Assembly: GCF_019423705.1 (NCBI RefSeq)
Contig: NZ_JAHZAX010000004.1
Span: 1 to 64,000, forward strand
DNA length: 64,000 nucleotides
Direction: 5' to 3'
From: Ruminococcus sp.
GTDB taxonomy: Bacteria; Bacillota; Clostridia; Oscillospirales; Ruminococcaceae
Shown: positions 7,352 through 15,380 of the stretch, one piece after another
Numbering within the stretch: the first letter of the stretch is position 1
Layout of the letters: each line of letters begins with the position of its first letter
Notes under the pieces: generated by a model
Database searches by the model: none
Told to the model about the DNA's origin: nothing
The model's input: only the letters and a program-made list of their open reading frames with translations
Translations under genes and position numbers: made by a program

Positions 7352-8101
7352 GCGTAAAGATACAGAAAACTCAGACTTAGCCACATGTAAATTCTTCAGC
7401 CAATCGGAATACTCATAACGGGTAATATCCTTGCCCTGCTTGCAGGTGCGTCTATCGTCAGCCTGACCCGATCGGCACAAAGAGTCTTAAATGTATAATT
7501 ATTATAAAAATGCAGGCATTTTGGCATGAATGGTAAACATTGAACTTCCAATGGTAAAAACAACTCATTTCGTCATATTATCAACCGCCCACCAAGCCTT
7601 CTGATATGCCACGCTATCATGCAGACCAGGCTGGAGGTGAGTAATGAAACGGTCTATGCACAGACAGGCGGTGTGGCTCTACCCGGAAGTAAAAGAACTG
7701 CTGACCACTCATATGACGGCAGCAAACGCACTAAATCGTAGCAGTGGTTTTTCATCATGATTTGCGACGGAAATATACAGCGTGAGAGTTGATGTCAGTC
7801 TGATTGACGTTAGCTTTTGAGTGGGTCGTGTTTCACGTCCTACCCATAAAAATAGCGTTCTGAATTTCTGTTGTAAACTAACGCACTAAATCGGGGCGGC
7901 GGTTTCGGGAGTCATCATTTGGGTGACCCCTTGAAGCTGGCGTAACAGCAAAAAAGGAATGAACGAAACGTTCACCCCTGCGTAAAGACAGACTTACCAT
8001 TTTGGGAAATCGGTCGTATGATAACTTGCTTGGATTATTCAAAGGTCGGGAAATGCGATTTTTGAAATGTGTGTCAGGCTGATTAAATTGAAAAACAGAA
8101 G
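7352..8101. other. Gene-poor stretch with relics of a conjugative backbone
   Basis: No complete gene is seen. A 38-codon frame at 7644-7760 (starts MKRSMHRQAVWLYPEVKELL) has a good GGAGGTGAG site and looks like the cut-off start of an element-borne protein. AACGCACTAAATCG occurs twice (7725-7738 and 7880-7893), each followed by a similar GC-rich block, and GAACGAAACGTTC forms a small dyad near 7958-7970. The second copy region resembles intergenic DNA of Tn1549-like elements near the transfer origin; that is a recollection-based inference. Confidence 0.35.
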
Positions 8102-8653
8102 TTATATCAGACGTACTAATTTACATTGTTCAATTCCATTGCTCCAGAAATCCGATATTTCAAGCTTTCTTATCTGACAAATTATAGCGGAATTCATAGC
8201 GCCGTGCCCGACAATAAGTATATCTTTACCTGAATTAATTGTTGGAGTTACAACCTCTGAAATAAAGCTACCAGTACGTGCGAACAATTCGTCAAAAGTC
8301 TCGCTTCCACCAACAGATTCAGTGTATGATGCAGGTTCCTTAAAAAGTACGTTTATCGGGCAGTCAGGTATCTGAAAGCTATTCGCTAGTCCCTCATAGC
8401 AACCAAATGACATCTCGACAAGTCTATCATCTGTTATTATCGGAACATTTCTATCCCTCAAAACAATCTCTGCCGTTTCTTTTGCCCGAATAAGTGGTGA
8501 TGTGTAGCAAACATCAAAATGCACATCAAGATATTCAGTGTGTGCAGCTTCAGCCATTTTGCGTCCTTCATCATTTAACGGTATATCGGTTCTGCCTTGC
8601 AGTTTATGTTGTTGATTCCATTCTGTTTTTCCGTGACGCATAATATATAACAT
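8102..8653 (-). CDS. Histidine phosphatase family protein (phosphoglycerate mutase-like)
   Basis: The 183-residue protein starts MLYIMRHGKTEWNQQHKLQG, with the RHG phosphate-acceptor motif at 6-8, and has the later VGHGAMNSA motif (second catalytic histidine), plus LVEMSFGCYEGL. This is the dPGM/alpha-ribazole phosphatase/YhfR-like branch; the substrate cannot be read. A GGGGGA site before 8653 supports this start over longer ones. It is cargo of the element and sits 95 bases from a truncated transposase. Another member of the same superfamily is at 57360-58028. Confidence 0.85.
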   Translation of the reverse strand: MLYIMRHGKTEWNQQHKLQGRTDIPLNDEGRKMAEAAHTEYLDVHFDVCYTSPLIRAKETAEIVLRDRNVPIITDDRLVEMSFGCYEGLANSFQIPDCPINVLFKEPASYTESVGGSETFDELFARTGSFISEVVTPTINSGKDILIVGHGAMNSAIICQIRKLEISDFWSNGIEQCKLVRLI

Positions 8654-8748
8654 AATATTTATAATGTCCCCCTTGTCAAGACACAAATGAAAAAAATTAT
8701 CGTGACAGCGAAAACTTTGTATAGCCATCCAAAAAACGTAAGCAAAAT

Positions 8749-9289
8749 TTATGCAGCATTGCATACAGACTTGGTTTGGTAAACCTGCACAGGCAACTTG
8801 TAGCCAAGCGCCTGATGGGGTCTTTCGTTGTTGTAATCCTTGATGTAACCACCAATCTGCTGGCGCAGCTCTCTGGGATTGCTGTATTCATTGATATAAA
8901 TCAACTCCGTTTTCAAGCTGCGAAACCAGCGTTCAATTACCACATTATCCACCCATCTAGCTTTTTCGTCCATACTCTGGCGGATATTCTTCGCTTTCAG
9001 GAATTCAATATAGTCATTGCTTGTAAACTGGCTGCCCTGATCAGAATTGATAATTTCAGGATTGCCGTATTGTTCCATGGCATTTGTGACTGCTGCTAAA
9101 ACCGGTGCAGTATCCAGCGTATCAGACAATTCATAGCCCACGATAAAACGGCTGTACCAATCAATAATCGCTGTCAGATACATATGGCTGCGCCCCATTT
9201 TGATATAGGTGATGTCAATTGACCATACCTGATTTGGTCGGTCAATTTTTAGATTTTTCAGCAGATACGGAAATTTTAAACTGTTCTTT
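8749..9289 (-). pseudogene. IS3-family transposase OrfB, 5'-truncated
   Basis: The minus-strand frame gives about 180 residues of an integrase-core transposase: WSIDITYIKMGRSHMYLTAI (first Asp), INSDQGSQFTS (second Asp), VIERWFRSLKTE (Glu), ending with ERPHQALGYKLP. All three acidic residues are present, but the N-terminal half is gone: the frame is cut at 9289/9290 where an insertion-sequence end begins. The rest of this transposase is not found on the far side of the insertion, so there was also a deletion. Confidence 0.85.
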
Positions 9290-9403
9290 GATATTGTCAA
9301 TAAAACTTGACACATTTTTTGAAAATCACGCAGCGACTCGCAACTCCTCATAATACCTCCTGCGTTTAACTGCCGAAGGCAATCCACCATTTGCGGAACA
9401 TAT
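9290..9403 (-). repeat. Inverted copy of the IS right end (114 bp)
   Basis: This is the reverse complement of 10657-10770 with a few differences. It ends exactly where the intact insertion sequence begins, so two IS ends lie back to back. In two diagnostic bases it agrees with the extra copy at 10771-10842 rather than with the intact element. Confidence 0.8.
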
Positions 9404-9478
9404 CTGATGTAGTATAATAAAACTTGACACAACCAAGCCAAAGGAAATATAATAAAAAAAAGAAAGGTTGTGTTTAGA

Positions 9479-9817
9479 ATGGGAACAGGAAAACAGTACA
9501 GTGAGGAATACAAAAAAGAAGCGGTGAAGCTTGCAAAAGAGATAGGAAATAAGGCGGCAGCCGAGGAACTTGGCATACCCAAAGGAACTATCGGGACATG
9601 GGTAAGCAAAGCCAAAGCCGGTGAAATAGACACAGGTGCCGGCACACGTACACCCGAAGAATCTCTTAGCCTTGCGCAGCAGCTGAAGGAAGCAAACAAG
9701 CGGATAAAAGAGCTTGAAAAGAAAAATCGGCAGCTGGAGGAACTGAATGAATTTCTGGAGGAGGCGTCCGCTTTTTTCGCAGCGAGCCGTCAGAAGCCGG
9801 GAAAGAGCAAAGACTGA
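9479..9817 (+). CDS. IS3-family transposase OrfA
   Basis: The 112-residue protein has an N-terminal helix-turn-helix (YSEEYKKEAVKLAKEIGNKA, AAEELGIPKGTIGTWVSKAK) that recognises the IS ends, and a C-terminal leucine-zipper-like coiled coil (SLAQQLKEANKRIKELEKK). It is the usual partner of OrfB. The ATG at 9479 is taken; a GTG three codons earlier is also open. A T6 run at 9772-9777 in its last part is a likely -1 slippage site that would give an OrfAB fusion. Confidence 0.85.
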   Translation: MGTGKQYSEEYKKEAVKLAKEIGNKAAAEELGIPKGTIGTWVSKAKAGEIDTGAGTRTPEESLSLAQQLKEANKRIKELEKKNRQLEELNEFLEEASAFFAASRQKPGKSKD

Positions 9818-9876
9818 AATATATCGCAATCCGCACCGATGACGGCAGAGTTAATGGAAAAATCAGCTTTTATTGC

Positions 9877-10734
9877 ATGGCTCTTGAAGTCAGCAGACAG
9901 GCATTTTATGACTATCTTGACCGCAAGAATAATCCGTGGAAATATGAGCAGCTTTCAGTGGAAATGCAGAAAATACATAATGAGGATGAATGTAACGATT
10001 GTTATGGCAGGAAACGTATGTATATGGCGTTAAAGCTGAAAAAGGAAGCCGGGGAAATTAACATATCAATTCCCAGTGAAGCTACTGTCCGCAAGGTTAT
10101 GGAGCAGATAGGACTGATTCATAAACCGCGCAGAAAGCCTAATGGTATCACAAAGGCAGACCGTGAAGCAATGAAGTCAGATGACCTTCTGCACCGTAAT
10201 TTTAAGGCAGATAAGCCCGGTGAAAAGTGCATAACCGACATAACGGAGCTCAAAGGCAAGGACAGCAAGCTGTATGTATCGGCGATTTTTGATTGCTACG
10301 ATGTAACCGTAGTCGGTCTTGCCATGGATACAAATATGAAAGCAGAGCTTTGCATTGAAACGGTAAAGAACGCCATCAGCTCATATCCTGAATTAAAGGG
10401 TGCGATACTTCATTCGGACAGGGGCAGTCAATATACAAGTGAAAAATATCGTGAAGCATTGAAATCGGCAAGGTTAGTACAGAGCATGAACAGTGCTGGA
10501 GGAAGGTGTCATGATAATGCAAGATGCGAGAGTATGTGGGCAAGGATGAAGGAGGAGCTTTTTTACAGCAGAAACAGGAAACCGGACAACTATACCGCAG
10601 CAGAGTTGAAAACGATGATTTGGCGGTATTATATGAGCTATTGGAATAATAGAAGGATATGTTCCGCAAATGGTGGATTGCCTTCGGCAGTTAAACGCAG
10701 GAGGTATTATGAGGAATTGCGAGCCGCTGCGTGA
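9877..10734 (+). CDS. IS3-family transposase OrfB (DDE integrase core)
   Basis: The 285-residue frame has a HTH_21-like region, then the rve core: CITDITELKG (first Asp), LHSDRGSQYTS (second Asp) and DNARCESMWARMKEEL (Glu). The frame is open back to the T6 run at 9772-9777 and is in the -1 frame of orfA, so the active protein is probably the frameshifted fusion rather than a product of the ATG at 9877. Its last 26 codons lie in the duplicated right-end sequence. It appears intact. Confidence 0.85.
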   Translation: MALEVSRQAFYDYLDRKNNPWKYEQLSVEMQKIHNEDECNDCYGRKRMYMALKLKKEAGEINISIPSEATVRKVMEQIGLIHKPRRKPNGITKADREAMKSDDLLHRNFKADKPGEKCITDITELKGKDSKLYVSAIFDCYDVTVVGLAMDTNMKAELCIETVKNAISSYPELKGAILHSDRGSQYTSEKYREALKSARLVQSMNSAGGRCHDNARCESMWARMKEELFYSRNRKPDNYTAAELKTMIWRYYMSYWNNRRICSANGGLPSAVKRRRYYEELRAAA

Positions 10735-10770
10735 TTTTCAAAAAATGTGTCAAGTTTTATTGACAATATC

Positions 10771-10842
10771 AGGAGGTATTATGAGGAGTTGCGAGTCGCT
10801 GCGTGATTTTCAAAAAATGTGTCAAGTTTTATTGACAATATC
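10771..10842 (+). repeat. Tandem 72-bp copy of the IS right end
   Basis: This repeats 10699-10770 almost exactly and directly abuts it. It holds the last codons of orfB and a third copy of the terminal GTGTCAAGTTTTATT sequence. Confidence 0.85.
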
Positions 10843-10894
10843 AAAAAAAGGATTTCATGAGCACGTCAAAGATCATTCGTTAAACAAATACCAC

Positions 10895-10956
10895 TTTGAC
10901 ATAGGGGGTGTGTCACTGTGCAACGTTTTAAATTCACAACTTGCCCCTGTGTCAAA
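10895..10956. repeat. Inverted repeat, possible small element end pair
   Basis: TTTGACATAGGGG (10895-10907) and CCCCTGTGTCAAA (10944-10956) are complementary at 12 of 13 positions around a 36-base loop. It may be a hairpin or the ends of a very small element. The rest of 10843-11043 shows no gene. Confidence 0.45.
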
Positions 10957-11043
10957 TTTCTGATATTTGTCGTACCTTACAAATCTTGCGGCAACCTATT
11001 GACAACTGTTTCAATTTGAGATACCATAGAATTGGGGAGTAAT

Positions 11044-11083
11044 AAGCTCACAAAGATTTAAAAGTCTTTGTGGGCTTTTTTGT
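11044..11083 (+). terminator. Rho-independent terminator
   Basis: AGCTCACAAAGA (11045-11056) pairs with TCTTTGTGGGCT (11065-11076), followed by T6. No coding gene directly precedes it; it may end read-through from the insertion sequence. Confidence 0.7.
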
Positions 11084-11190
11084 TTGGATAGATATCTCCA
11101 GTGGAAGAAAGAGTAAAACATAGAATCTTGAAAAACAAAAAGAAGACATATAATTTGAAAATTATTAATTCAAATCCGGTTGCAAAATAG

Positions 11191-11331
11191 CTACTTCTCC
11201 CCCTATACATATGAGAGCAAACCATACAAGATTTCTGTTCTGATTTTGTGCAGAGATACAAACTTTAAAATAATTGCTGTCAAAATGGTTGTCAAAACCT
11301 CAACTTCTTCCCCTATACAAGCGGAAGAGCA
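11191..11331. repeat. Pair of iteron-like direct repeats ahead of the replication gene
   Basis: CTTCTCCCCCTATACA and CTTCTTCCCCTATACA recur 110 bases apart (11194 and 11304), with matching GGTTG...AAAA before and AGAGC after. A second shared string, AGAATCTTGAAAA, occurs near 11121 and 11438. Between 11083 and 11620 no gene is seen. The position just upstream of a helicase-type replication gene fits a replication origin. Confidence 0.4.
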
Positions 11332-11620
11332 TAGTTAAAATGGCCGAAGTCATATGAGCAGACTTGTGCAACCCTACAAATTTTTTTTCACGCACGCATA
11401 AAAAGCTTCTTTTCGTCGGCTACAGATTGAGAGGCAAAAAGAATCTTGAAAACTAAATCCCACGCAGGAGAGATACCAAGCGGCGAAGTACAGCGAAGAT
11501 CGTGCGGGAGGAGCAGGAGCGTACCAAGCTTGTAAAAACGTCCTTAGGTCAAACAAGGCTTTCTGACAGGAACTGTACTGTTGTGGGGAAGAAGAAAAAA
11601 AGAAAAGGAGGCTTGATAAC

Positions 11621-12901
11621 TTGAAAAAGTTCAACTCAAAGTCCTGCGAAGAAATTATGACAACCGTGTACAAGCCAATAGAGTTTGTTGTAGACGGCTT
11701 GCTTGCACAAGGTCTGTATATCTTAGCAGGCGCACCGAAGGTGGGAAAGTCATGGCTGGCACTTGATATGTGCTTGTCGATAGCGAAAGGAGAAAAAGTT
11801 TTAGATCAGGAAACTACACAAGGAACTGCGCTCTATCTGTGTTTAGAGGACAGCTATGTACGAATCCAAAATCGTCTCTATGAAATTACAGACGAGCCGA
11901 CAGAGCGATTGCATTTTGTAATCATGTCAGAATCAATAGGCAGCGGACTTGAAGAGCAGATCAAGAATTTCAAGAAAGAGCATAGCGATTTAAAAGTTGT
12001 GTTCATTGATACTCTGCAAATGATTCGTGAGTCAACCGATAACGGTTATGGTTCGGACTACAAAGAGCTATCTATTCTGAAATGTCTTGCGGACAAGCTT
12101 GAAATTGCAATCGTAGCTGTTCATCACACACGAAAGTGTTCCGACAGCGATCCATTCAATATGATATCGGGCAGCACAGGTTTGTCGGGCTGCGTTGACG
12201 GAAGCATGGTTCTTGTAGAAACAAAGCGTGGCAGCCGAAACGCAAAACTTTACTGTGTAGGACGTGATATTGAAAACCAAGAAATAAATCTTGTGTTTGA
12301 AAATAGTCGCTGGAAAGTTGTTGACGAAGTGACGGCTAAAGAAGCGGACTTTTTCTCTTTCGCTGTGCATGATTTCATGTTGGAACGCAATTATTTTAAA
12401 GGCTCTGCAACGGAGCTTGCAATCATGCTAAGCAAAATACTTTGTAAAGAAATTTTCGCAAACCATATCAAAAAAGAACTTATGAAGCACGCTTATGAAT
12501 TGCAAAGTTACGGTGTGACTTTTAAATCCAGACGCAGCAACGGTCAGCGAGTAATTATTCTGAAATATGATAAAAGCAGTGACACCGGTGACGGTAAAAA
12601 TCTAATGCCCGAAGCTGTTAAATATACTGACCCTGCTGTCACTGAAATGAGTTCGGAAGGTTCCGAAAAGCCTTTAAATACGTTGTTTGAGGGCGATTAT
12701 GGAAATCAAAAAGATAAAAATTCTGCTGACCCTGTGCGCAAAGCTACTGTCCCTGTTTGTAATTCTACTGACCCTGTCCAAGGTGAAAAGATATGTGAAG
12801 TAAGGTGGACAACGCTTGATGAAATTCTGAATGAATCCGCAAGAAAAATCAGAAGCACACTTGCAAGTCAAGGCATTGAAGTTCCGCCATTTAAGAGTTA
12901 G
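11621..12901 (+). CDS. RepA-like AAA/RecA-fold helicase of the element
   Basis: The 426-residue protein has Walker A GAPKVGKS (about 38-45), Walker B KVVFIDTLQM (about 125-134) and a VHHTRK switch motif, as in the RSF1010 RepA-type hexameric helicases carried by plasmids and integrative elements. After about residue 230 there is a winged-helix-like stretch, then a low-complexity tail with repeated (S/T/A)DPV/TVPV units. TTG with an AAGGAGGCT site 8 bases upstream is taken as start. It likely supports autonomous replication or copying of the excised element. Confidence 0.8.
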   Translation: MKKFNSKSCEEIMTTVYKPIEFVVDGLLAQGLYILAGAPKVGKSWLALDMCLSIAKGEKVLDQETTQGTALYLCLEDSYVRIQNRLYEITDEPTERLHFVIMSESIGSGLEEQIKNFKKEHSDLKVVFIDTLQMIRESTDNGYGSDYKELSILKCLADKLEIAIVAVHHTRKCSDSDPFNMISGSTGLSGCVDGSMVLVETKRGSRNAKLYCVGRDIENQEINLVFENSRWKVVDEVTAKEADFFSFAVHDFMLERNYFKGSATELAIMLSKILCKEIFANHIKKELMKHAYELQSYGVTFKSRRSNGQRVIILKYDKSSDTGDGKNLMPEAVKYTDPAVTEMSSEGSEKPLNTLFEGDYGNQKDKNSADPVRKATVPVCNSTDPVQGEKICEVRWTTLDEILNESARKIRSTLASQGIEVPPFKS

Positions 12902-13414
12902 CGAATGTGGGGCGATTTGTGCCCTCCTCATTTGCGGTAGGGTAAACATACCACTCGGGGCATCAGAGGGCAACACACGCCGATTTGTGAGCGGTGTACG
13001 AGTAGATAACCGAAGAATTCTGAAATCAGTTTGAAAGCACGTCGAAACCGGATATGTCAGTTATGCACAAATCCCCGATTTGCCGTATAACGAAGAAAGT
13101 GAAATATTTCATTGCAAGTTAAAGTTTCGGGGTCACAGCCCCCGAAACACTCACAGCGAACGAGCAAAGCTCGCCGCAAAAGTGCCGAAAATACGCAGTT
13201 TCAGCAAAATGATTGTGCATAATTTTTATGGGGTCATAAGTTTGAGTTTTGAATGATTCAGGGGTCGCAAGGGCTGAAAAGTGCGTAAAATCGGCGTGAT
13301 TACAGGCGTTGTCGATGACGTCTAAGAGAATATCAGGAAAGGACTGTTTAAAATGATCGGAAGAAAAATCAAAGGCAGAACAATCGGAAAGACAACAAGG
13401 AGGGGGATAACAGA
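12902..13414. other. Non-coding stretch with one strong hairpin
   Basis: No gene of convincing kind is seen. GTTTCGGGG (13124-13132) pairs perfectly with CCCCGAAAC (13140-13148) around a 7-base loop without a following T run. It could be an origin of transfer, a recombination site or an mRNA structure. A 42-codon frame at 13353 overlaps the excisionase gene and is not supported. Confidence 0.35.
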
Positions 13415-13600
13415 ATGGATAACAACACAAAGATCACAATGCTTACAATCAAGGAGGCGGCAGCGCTTGTCGAAGGACTGACAGAGTATAGAGTCCGCCA
13501 GATGTGTATCAACAATCAGATCCCACACATCATGGCAGGAAAAAAGTATCTCATCAATCGGGATAAGTTTTTGAGTTATCTCCGTGGCGAAACTGTGTGA
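13415..13600 (+). CDS. xis: Excisionase-type HTH protein
   Basis: The 61-residue protein reads as a MerR-like winged helix: LTIKEAAALVEGLTEYRVRQ, MCINNQIPHIMAGKKYLINR, DKFLSYLRGE. This is the layout of excisionase/DNA-binding 'helix-turn-helix domain' proteins found beside Tn916-type integrases. GGAGGGGG lies 9 bases before the ATG. It sits 122 bases before the integrase gene, in the same direction, and should bend DNA at the element end to drive excision. Confidence 0.8.
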   Translation: MDNNTKITMLTIKEAAALVEGLTEYRVRQMCINNQIPHIMAGKKYLINRDKFLSYLRGETV

Positions 13601-13635
13601 GAAATTTTGTTGATTAGGTAGAATTTAATAACGAA

Positions 13636-13697
13636 GGCGCATTTCTGTTAGACATTTCCGCAGAGATGTAGTATAATGTCGGTTGCAGAAATGCGCC
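13636..13697 (+). promoter_or_regulatory. Integrase promoter enclosed in a 12-bp inverted repeat
   Basis: TTAGAC (13648-13653) and TATAAT (13672-13677) are 18 bases apart. They are enclosed by GGCGCATTTCTG (13636-13647) and CAGAAATGCGCC (13686-13697), a perfect inverted repeat. GGCGCATTTCT recurs at 1487-1497 just inside the left end, so it may be a binding site for an element protein. Confidence 0.55.
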
Positions 13698-13722
13698 ATA
13701 GTTTTGAAACGGAGGTTTATAT

Positions 13723-14997
13723 ATGGCGACAATAAGACGGCGTCCCAACGGGACTTACGAAATTAAAGTGTCATGCGGTTACGGCGTGGACGGAAAGCAG
13801 CGCAACCAGTACAAAAGCTACAAGCCTGAACCGGGTATGACGAAAAGGCAGATAGAAAAGGAGATGCAAAGGCAGGCTATACTGTTCGAAGAAGACTGCA
13901 AGCGTGGACAGATAACTGCGGCAGTAAAGTTTGAAACATTTGCTGAGCAGTGGTTTGAGGAATATGCAAAAGTCAATCTTCGCCCTACATCATACGCACG
14001 AATGAAACAGCTTACCAAGCGGGTATATCCTGCGATCGGTCACAAGCGGCTTGATAAGATAACTGCTCGTGATATTCAGAAGTTCGTGACAGATATGCTT
14101 GTCAACGGCAAGAATATGAACACAGGTAAGCCGCTGTCGAGGAAAACGGCAGTGCATCATCTAAGCTTCATAAGCGACGTATTCAGCTACGCTGTACGTA
14201 TGGGAATGCTGTGCGACAACCCTTGCAGGCGAGTATTCGTGCCTAAACAGGAGCAGGAGGAAAAGCAGATCTACACGATCGAGCAAGTAAAGATACTTTA
14301 TGAAAATCTGAAAAGCGAGCCTATGAAATATCAGGTGTACCTGCTTCTTTCGATATACAGCGGTTATCGCCGCAGCGAGATGCTAGGACTTGAGTGGAAG
14401 GATATTGACTTTGAGCATGATCTGATACACGTTCGTCGCACCTCGCAGTACACTGCGGAAAAAGGGATATACACCGACACCACCAAGACAAGAAAATCAA
14501 AACGTGTATCCAAAATGCCTGCCTCGATAATGAACTTGCTCAGGCAGTTCAAAGCAGAGCAGGATGAAGAAGCAAGGCGGCTTGGGACGAAATGGGAAGA
14601 TCACGACAGGCTGTTCACCAAATGGAACGGCGCGCCCATGAATCCGCAGACTCCTTTTGAGTGGCTAAAAGGCTACTGCGAGCGAATAGGAATACCGTTT
14701 AGAAATATTCATTCTCTACGTCACTTGCACGCCTCACTTCTGATTTTTGAGGGCGTGGATGTTGTAGCGGTATCAGAAGATATGGGTCATAGCGTCGTCG
14801 GAACGACTTTGAACTTGTACAGTCATATGTTCCAAGAGGCTAAAGCAAGAAACTGCGATGCGATAAGCAATGCGCTGAGCTTCACAAACGAGGCAAACAC
14901 AGAGGAAGAAAAGCCTGCCAAGGATAGCTATGAAGATATATATGTAAATGAGGACGAGCAAGAGGAAGAACAACTCGTACAAGTTTTTGGGACATAA
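13723..14997 (+). CDS. int: Tyrosine-type site-specific integrase
   Basis: The 424-residue enzyme has an N-terminal arm-binding domain (about 1-55), a SAM-like core-binding domain (about 70-165) and a catalytic domain. The catalytic set is visible: Arg216 (SGYRRSE), His330 and Arg333 (HSLRH), His356 (GH) and Tyr366 (LNLYSHMF). It inserts the element into the tRNA-Glu 3' end. The start follows a GGAGG site. The acidic tail after about 390 is unusual but harmless. All key residues are present, so it should be active. Confidence 0.92.
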   Translation: MATIRRRPNGTYEIKVSCGYGVDGKQRNQYKSYKPEPGMTKRQIEKEMQRQAILFEEDCKRGQITAAVKFETFAEQWFEEYAKVNLRPTSYARMKQLTKRVYPAIGHKRLDKITARDIQKFVTDMLVNGKNMNTGKPLSRKTAVHHLSFISDVFSYAVRMGMLCDNPCRRVFVPKQEQEEKQIYTIEQVKILYENLKSEPMKYQVYLLLSIYSGYRRSEMLGLEWKDIDFEHDLIHVRRTSQYTAEKGIYTDTTKTRKSKRVSKMPASIMNLLRQFKAEQDEEARRLGTKWEDHDRLFTKWNGAPMNPQTPFEWLKGYCERIGIPFRNIHSLRHLHASLLIFEGVDVVAVSEDMGHSVVGTTLNLYSHMFQEAKARNCDAISNALSFTNEANTEEEKPAKDSYEDIYVNEDEQEEEQLVQVFGT

Positions 14998-15029
14998 AAA
15001 TCACCCGCAAGACAGCGTCCTGCGAGTGA
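14996..15029 (-). terminator. Hairpin terminator facing the integrase
   Basis: TCACCCGCAAGAC (15001-15013) pairs with GTCCTGCGAGTGA (15017-15029); on the minus strand a run of five T follows. It would stop tRNA read-through from entering the integrase gene antisense. Confidence 0.6.
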
Positions 15030-15065
15030 CACAATAACATATCTTTAAACAGTAATTTTCAAAAC

Positions 15066-15086
15066 AAGTGGCAGATAAGTGGTTGA
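15066..15086. repeat. Right arm-type repeats (AAGTGG units)
   Basis: Two AAGTGG units 11 bases apart match 1461-1481 at the left end with two differences over 21 bases, in the same orientation. They lie between the integrase gene and the attachment site. Confidence 0.55.
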
Positions 15087-15103
15087 GAACAATTTCTGAA
15101 TAA

Positions 15104-15142
15104 ATAAAAACTCGGAAACAACGTATTTACGCTGTTTCCGAG
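15104..15142 (-). terminator. Terminator of the tRNA operon
   Basis: CTCGGAAACA (15111-15120) pairs with TGTTTCCGAG (15133-15142); on the minus strand five T follow. It lies 10 bases after the tRNA-Glu 3' end. Confidence 0.8.
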
Positions 15143-15151
15143 CATATGGTT

Positions 15152-15174
15152 TGGTGACCCGTACGGGAATTGAA
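15152..15174. repeat. Right attachment site within tRNA-Glu
   Basis: These 23 bases are identical to 1320-1342 in the same orientation and mark the element boundary. Confidence 0.85.
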
Positions 15175-15226
15175 CCCATGATTCCGCCGTGAAAGGGCGG
15201 CGTCTTAACCTCTTGACCAACGGGCC
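15152..15226 (-). tRNA. tRNA-Glu (TTC)
   Basis: The minus strand folds as a 75-base tRNA with encoded CCA: acceptor GGCCCGT with ACGGGTC, anticodon loop CTTTCAC with TTC, and the TTCAATT T-loop. It is the integration target of the element to its left, and remains whole because the element brings back its 3' end. It is cotranscribed with tRNA-Met 21 bases upstream. Confidence 0.95.
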
Positions 15227-15247
15227 GATTTTTCGCTATGAGAAATG

Positions 15248-15324
15248 TGGTAGCGGTAACTGGATTTGAACCGGTGACACCCTGGGTATGAACCAAGTGC
15301 TCTAGCCAACTGAGCTATACCGCC
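15248..15324 (-). tRNA. tRNA-Met (CAT)
   Basis: The 77-base minus-strand sequence begins GGCGGTATAGCTCAGTTGG and ends in CCA. The anticodon loop is TTCATAC. The A11-type D-arm and paired first base suggest elongator tRNA-Met; tRNA-Ile2 with a modified CAT cannot be fully excluded by reading. Confidence 0.93.
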
Positions 15325-15351
15325 ATATGTTTTCCTCATAGCGACTTAATT

Positions 15352-15380
15352 ATTATACACCAACGGCCCCAACTTGTCAA
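15352..15380 (-). promoter_or_regulatory. Consensus promoter of the tRNA-Met/tRNA-Glu operon
   Basis: On the minus strand TTGACA (15375-15380) and TATAAT (15352-15357) are perfect and 17 bases apart, 28 bases upstream of tRNA-Met. Confidence 0.9.

Larger units (their letters stand above)
9406..10770 (+). mobile_element. IS3-family insertion sequence
   Basis: The element is about 1.36 kb and has 15-bp perfect terminal inverted repeats (AATAAAACTTGACAC at 9416-9430, its complement at 10747-10761). It carries orfA and orfB in overlapping frames. Its right-end sequence is present three times here, so it has moved or rearranged repeatedly at this spot. No clean target duplication is visible because of the flanking partial copies. 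Confidence 0.8.
1320..15174. mobile_element. Integrated element at the tRNA-Glu 3' end, about 13.8 kb
   Basis: A 23-bp direct repeat (1320-1342 and 15152-15174) matches the T-arm and acceptor 3' half of tRNA-Glu. The right copy belongs to the intact tRNA; the left copy is a tRNA scrap. The tyrosine integrase gene (13723-14997) lies just inside the right copy, with an excisionase and a replication helicase beside it. That is the standard layout of a tRNA-targeting integrative element. No relaxase or type IV secretion genes remain, so it is mobilizable at most, or decayed. Cargo: sigma/anti-sigma, secreted proteins and ABC transporter, a histidine phosphatase and insertion sequences. Confidence 0.8.

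Noticed and set aside
9290..9699. N-terminal extension of the truncated transposase frame
   Set aside because: This part is antisense to orfA and the IS end; only 8749-9289 has transposase sequence.
13353..13481. Small 42-codon frame before the excisionase
   Set aside because: It overlaps the xis gene in another frame, is mostly Arg, Gln and Ser, and has no good ribosome site.
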